Below, piece after piece: positions 60,741 to 64,000 of a stretch of 64,000 nt of DNA (positions are counted from its first letter, which is position 1; each line of letters starts with the position of its first letter). The stretch is from assembly GCA_013398275.1 (NCBI GenBank), contig VZSE01010018.1:1805256-1869255 (forward strand), read 5' to 3'. This DNA comes from Promerops cafer (taxonomy: Eukaryota; Chordata; Aves; Passeriformes; Nectariniidae). Made by a program: the position numbers and the translations under genes. The notes under the pieces are model-generated. The model saw only the letters and a list, made by a program, of their open reading frames with translations. It was not told the origin of the DNA and searched no databases.

Positions 60741-62399
60741 TTAGTGTAACATAGGAAAGAAAGAAAAGAAAAAAAGTCTGTTAAGTTCTATTCATATCTG
60801 ATTTTTAAGATATTGTCTGATTTATCTGATAAAATATCTGATTTTTAGTATTAATAAAGAGGTAGATGTGTTCTGCTTTTCAGACTTCAGGGGCCATATT
60901 TCTTCACAGGTAATAAGGAGCTTGTCTTACAGTCTCTGAAGTGATTCAATCCTCTTGCTTTATCTAAGTGAAGAAGAAAATGAAAAAAGGAAAACACGTT
61001 CCTGTTCTAGTGACTTTGTTCATCTGAATAAGCTGGTGAAGATTTCTCCTGATAAGCTGCAACACTATTAGGGTGCTTCTTATATTTTCATTCATTATTG
61101 CTGCTTCAGGAATAGACCTAGAATAATTGACTAAACAAAACAAAACTGCTTTGCAATTAGTTAAATGCTGAAGCTTTGGAAGAAAGTATTCAAAGATCCC
61201 TGTTCAACAGTAATTTTCCTCCAGGAAAAGCTTTGCATACTAGTTTTAAAGACCAAGCTTAATAGATGTCTTCTGCTTTTCAAAATATTTCATAACTAGG
61301 TAGTAACTGGACTTTAACCTAGAGAATTGGGTTCTCTCATTATTGGTTTTTGCCAAGGATAAACCATTATTCTGTCATTCACTTTTTTGCCTACAGCTTA
61401 AAGGCAGAGGACGACCTGGAGCTACATTTTCTGCAAGATGGGAATTGTCAGCAGAAAGATCACGTTTTAAAACAGAGTTCTTCTGTCTGACTTTCAAGTA
61501 TGCTGCTTGAGACTAAATCAGTGTCTTTTTTGAGAGTGTCTGGTTTTGAGAGCTGTTATATACCTGTCATACCAGTCAGACAGACAGACAGACATTCTGT
61601 CTTTGTTGTGAACCACAATGATCTCTAAGCAACAGAGATTACTGAGAAAATGTATGGCTGCTGGTTCCAAGTGACCTGTATACTAAACCCTGGGCCCTGT
61701 GCTATCTTCCTGGTGAACTCTGACTCCAGCTCTGCATTCCTCCCATGTTATTTAAAAATGACATTTGCCTGCCAGAAGCACAGCATGAGCAATAGCTGTC
61801 AAATGTTGCCTGAGGATGGAAATGCTACTGAGAGAGTTTCACAATTAGGTTAACTTTTCTCTTGCAAGGAAAATATTTTGCATGGCATGTGCCTGAAAAC
61901 AGACACTGTCTGTTACCATTGCCCTTGCCTTTTAATAATAATTTTTGACTGTTTTTTGTAAAACTTGGGTTAATGTGAACTGTCCTATTTTAGTTATTGA
62001 ATGTCTCAATATGTATATTGCTTCACAGGTTTTAATTCCTGGCTCATTTTGGAAGGCATTAACATACACTTGTTTTACATTACATAACACCAGTACTGCA
62101 TAAAAGCAGGTGATCTTGTGCAAATGCACCTACCTCATTTTACAGTATTTTCTATGCCATTCCTTCTGTGGAATACTATGTTAAATGCTATTCTGGTAAT
62201 GAAAGTGTAGATTGTAAACTATAAAATTCCCAGCCACGTCATGCTTCAGATTCCATTAAATGATCCCCATCTTATCTTTTAAATGATCAGCACAGCAAAT
62301 ACTTAACTCTAAACTTCTGGATAATTCAGTTGTCATAAGCAATCATTTATAAACTGATTCTTCTCCAGTCTGTGGAGCAGTGAATCCAGCTGGGTCCTC
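60741..62399. other. Unique DNA with small simple repeats
   Basis: 60795-60847 contains two copies of ATATCTGATTTTTA, and (CAGA)4 lies at 61577-61592. No gene or transposon recognised. Confidence 0.5.
61577..61592 (+). repeat. (CAGA)4 microsatellite
   Basis: Four perfect units, short and probably stable. Confidence 0.9.
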
Positions 62400-62900
62400 C
62401 TATTAAGCTCTATGAAGTAATCCAAATGATAGGAGAGGAGACAACCTGAGCAGAACTTGATAAGTTAATGCACTTGCTAAGTGCATCTTTCCTCGCTGTA
62501 TCGAAGGCGGTTTTTATTCCTTTATTGAATGATGAGTGGTCAGCAGAAACAAGTTGCCAGTTAATGAAATTTGCTTTTGACAAGGTAAGGGGTGCATGTC
62601 CTAAGAATTCATATTGATTGCCAGTTAGATCAACCGAGAATTTGCATCACCTAAATGAGCAATAGTTGAACCCAGGTGTTGATGCTGAGAGTGGGCAGAA
62701 GCTCGCTAATGGCTTTCTGCAGTGCAGTCACAGAGCAGCTGTACACAAGGGCAGCCATCAGGCCTCGGAACTTGGCTGAGGAGAAAATCTGCAGCTCAGA
62801 ATTCTTTCCTAACAGAATCCTTTTCAGCTGGGAGCCGAGTCTAGCCATGAATGAAACCCAGATGCCTGAAACTGTAAGGTGCATGTTGTCTTAGGACTGT
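62400..62900. other. Candidate conserved noncoding element
   Basis: Contains a perfect palindrome at 62468-62486, CpG-bearing CCTCGCTGTATCGAAGGCGG, AGTTAATGAAATTTGC and AATTTGCATCACC (octamer-like). A donor-like ACAAG/GTAAGG lies near 62582. Frames are open on both strands at 62651-62894 but have no recognisable domain. This is the most element-like block at the right end of the window. Confidence 0.45.
62468..62486. repeat. Palindrome ATGCACTT-GCT-AAGTGCAT
   Basis: Perfect 8-bp arms with a 3-base spacer inside a candidate conserved element. It could be a dimeric transcription-factor site; CACTT/AAGTG halves resemble NKX2-type cores. Confidence 0.9.
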
Positions 62901-64000
62901 ACTATCTGTTCTCATGAATAGTACAGGCAAACCTGGAACTGGAGTAGATAGTACTTTTCTTTGTCTGCTGTGCATCTCAAAATCCAAAATCTGTTGAGTG
63001 GGTGAACCAGTTTTGAAAGTCTGATCAAGAGCATCAATTTGTTTCTAATAACTCATAACTGATAAGTAGCTTCCAAAAGATCTGATAGACTGAAGTGAAG
63101 CACTAAAAAAGCACCTAGTGATGTTAAAACTCATAATGAAAAATAATTTTGGAGAGGTGGTCCCAGTGACTTTCAGTGGAAAAGTGTAGAACCTGAATTT
63201 GAGAGGGTGTTATCGGTGCTTCAGAAGGTCCTTTAAACACATAACTTTCAAACTCATAAATATGCTTTTTTCAGCCTTAAATATGCTTCTTCTGGCACCT
63301 CTGCATCTTATGAATTACATTTCATATCTTTTATATAAGTGAAATACAGACATACACTGCAGCCACAGATGTCCATGCCTAGATCATTTTACTACATATG
63401 AGAAATGCAATAGATTCTCCTGTCTGGCTGCCTTTGTCAGACCTCAGTATACCTTAAAAATAGAACTAAATTAGTCCAGATAGAGGTAATGTCTTTGCCC
63501 AATGCTTTACAGTGCATAACTTTAAATTAACATCATGAAATGCAGCAGATTTGTAATATTAATATTAAAAGCAGCAGGTTTGACACTTGCTCTGAGATGA
63601 AACAATTGCATAAAGGGCTTTTTAATATTAATTTTATATTTTTAATTTATTACAGTTTGTATTCCTTCCACTTTTATGACAAAAATGTGTTTCCCAATGA
63701 CATAATGCAGTTCCCCTTTTTGTCAGCAGTTTCTTGAAAAAGTTATTCTAGCTTCACTTTCTATTCTCTTGCAATACTTATAAAACCTTAGAGTATCTGG
63801 GTTTATTTTAAGCAGTTTTAGAGGCATATGGCTCTCCTGTCATAATAGATGTGAGATTTCCCAGATATTATTTGCATACCTCAGCCTGAACAACTCTAGA
63901 GCTTGAACTTCTCCCTGCTCAAACTTCCTTCAGGTGTACTCTTGATGTGTATTTTGTTACACCTACTTAAACATATTAGATATATGCAGGACAATAGCTA
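62901..64000. other. Unique AT-rich DNA
   Basis: No gene, RNA or transposon recognised. 63600-63655 is very AT-rich, with repeated TTTTTAAT and TTTAATTTATT-like words. Confidence 0.5.

Noticed and set aside
1..64000. CRISPR arrays, operons, prophage or bacterial mobile elements
   Set aside because: No regular direct-repeat array, no dense coding and no bacterial signals. All repeat content is of avian nuclear type.

Overview
The window reads as a bird nuclear chromosome, most likely a songbird or other neoavian. It is AT-rich with very few CpGs. Its interspersed repeats are almost all CR1 LINE pieces with typical avian 3' ends, plus solo retroviral LTRs. One LTR begins with TGTCATGGTTTAACCCCAGC and carries the conserved far end that I know from passerine LTR families. 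No mammalian SINE is seen and nothing looks prokaryotic: no operons, no ribosome-binding-site/ORF architecture and no dense coding.

I find no protein-coding gene or exon that I can support. Open frames are short (170 codons at most), fall in repeats or low-complexity DNA, or show no recognisable domain. The one exception is a decayed piece of CR1 reverse-transcriptase ORF2 at about 51.5 kb. The window is best described as a gene desert or part of a very long intron.

Layout. 0-10 kb: unique AT-rich DNA with a CR1 copy (1.3-1.8 kb), TA/CA microsatellites and a CR1 3' tail (9.5 kb). 10-18 kb: candidate conserved blocks at 10.1 and 14.4 kb, an old CR1 copy at 13.0-13.6 kb and a 42-base assembly gap at 16.13 kb. 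18-26 kb: a probable solo LTR (18.3 kb), G/T- and A/C-rich low-complexity tracts (18.9 and 22.0 kb) and a GC-rich dispersed repeat (25.3-25.8 kb). 26-28 kb: a perfect 17-bp inverted repeat (26.68 kb). 28-34 kb: the most striking part, about 6 kb with no recognisable transposon. It is dense in homeodomain, POU, CRE and CCAAT-like motifs and unusually rich in scattered CpGs for this window. I read it as a cluster of conserved noncoding (enhancer-like) elements, possibly with a TATA+CCAAT promoter near 31.5 kb and splice-like signals near 32.1-32.6 kb. 36-37.3 kb: a solo LTR with a second solo LTR nested inside it. 37-59 kb: unique AT-rich DNA with scattered CR1 fragments (42.9, 44.9, 51.5, 57.7 and 58.3 kb). 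59-63 kb: a second group of candidate conserved elements (59.4, 60.1 and 62.4 kb).

If the window has a function it is probably long-range regulation of a gene outside it. The conserved-element calls rest on motif density and repeat exclusion only and need a multi-species alignment. Repeat family names come from remembered consensus features, not from a database search.
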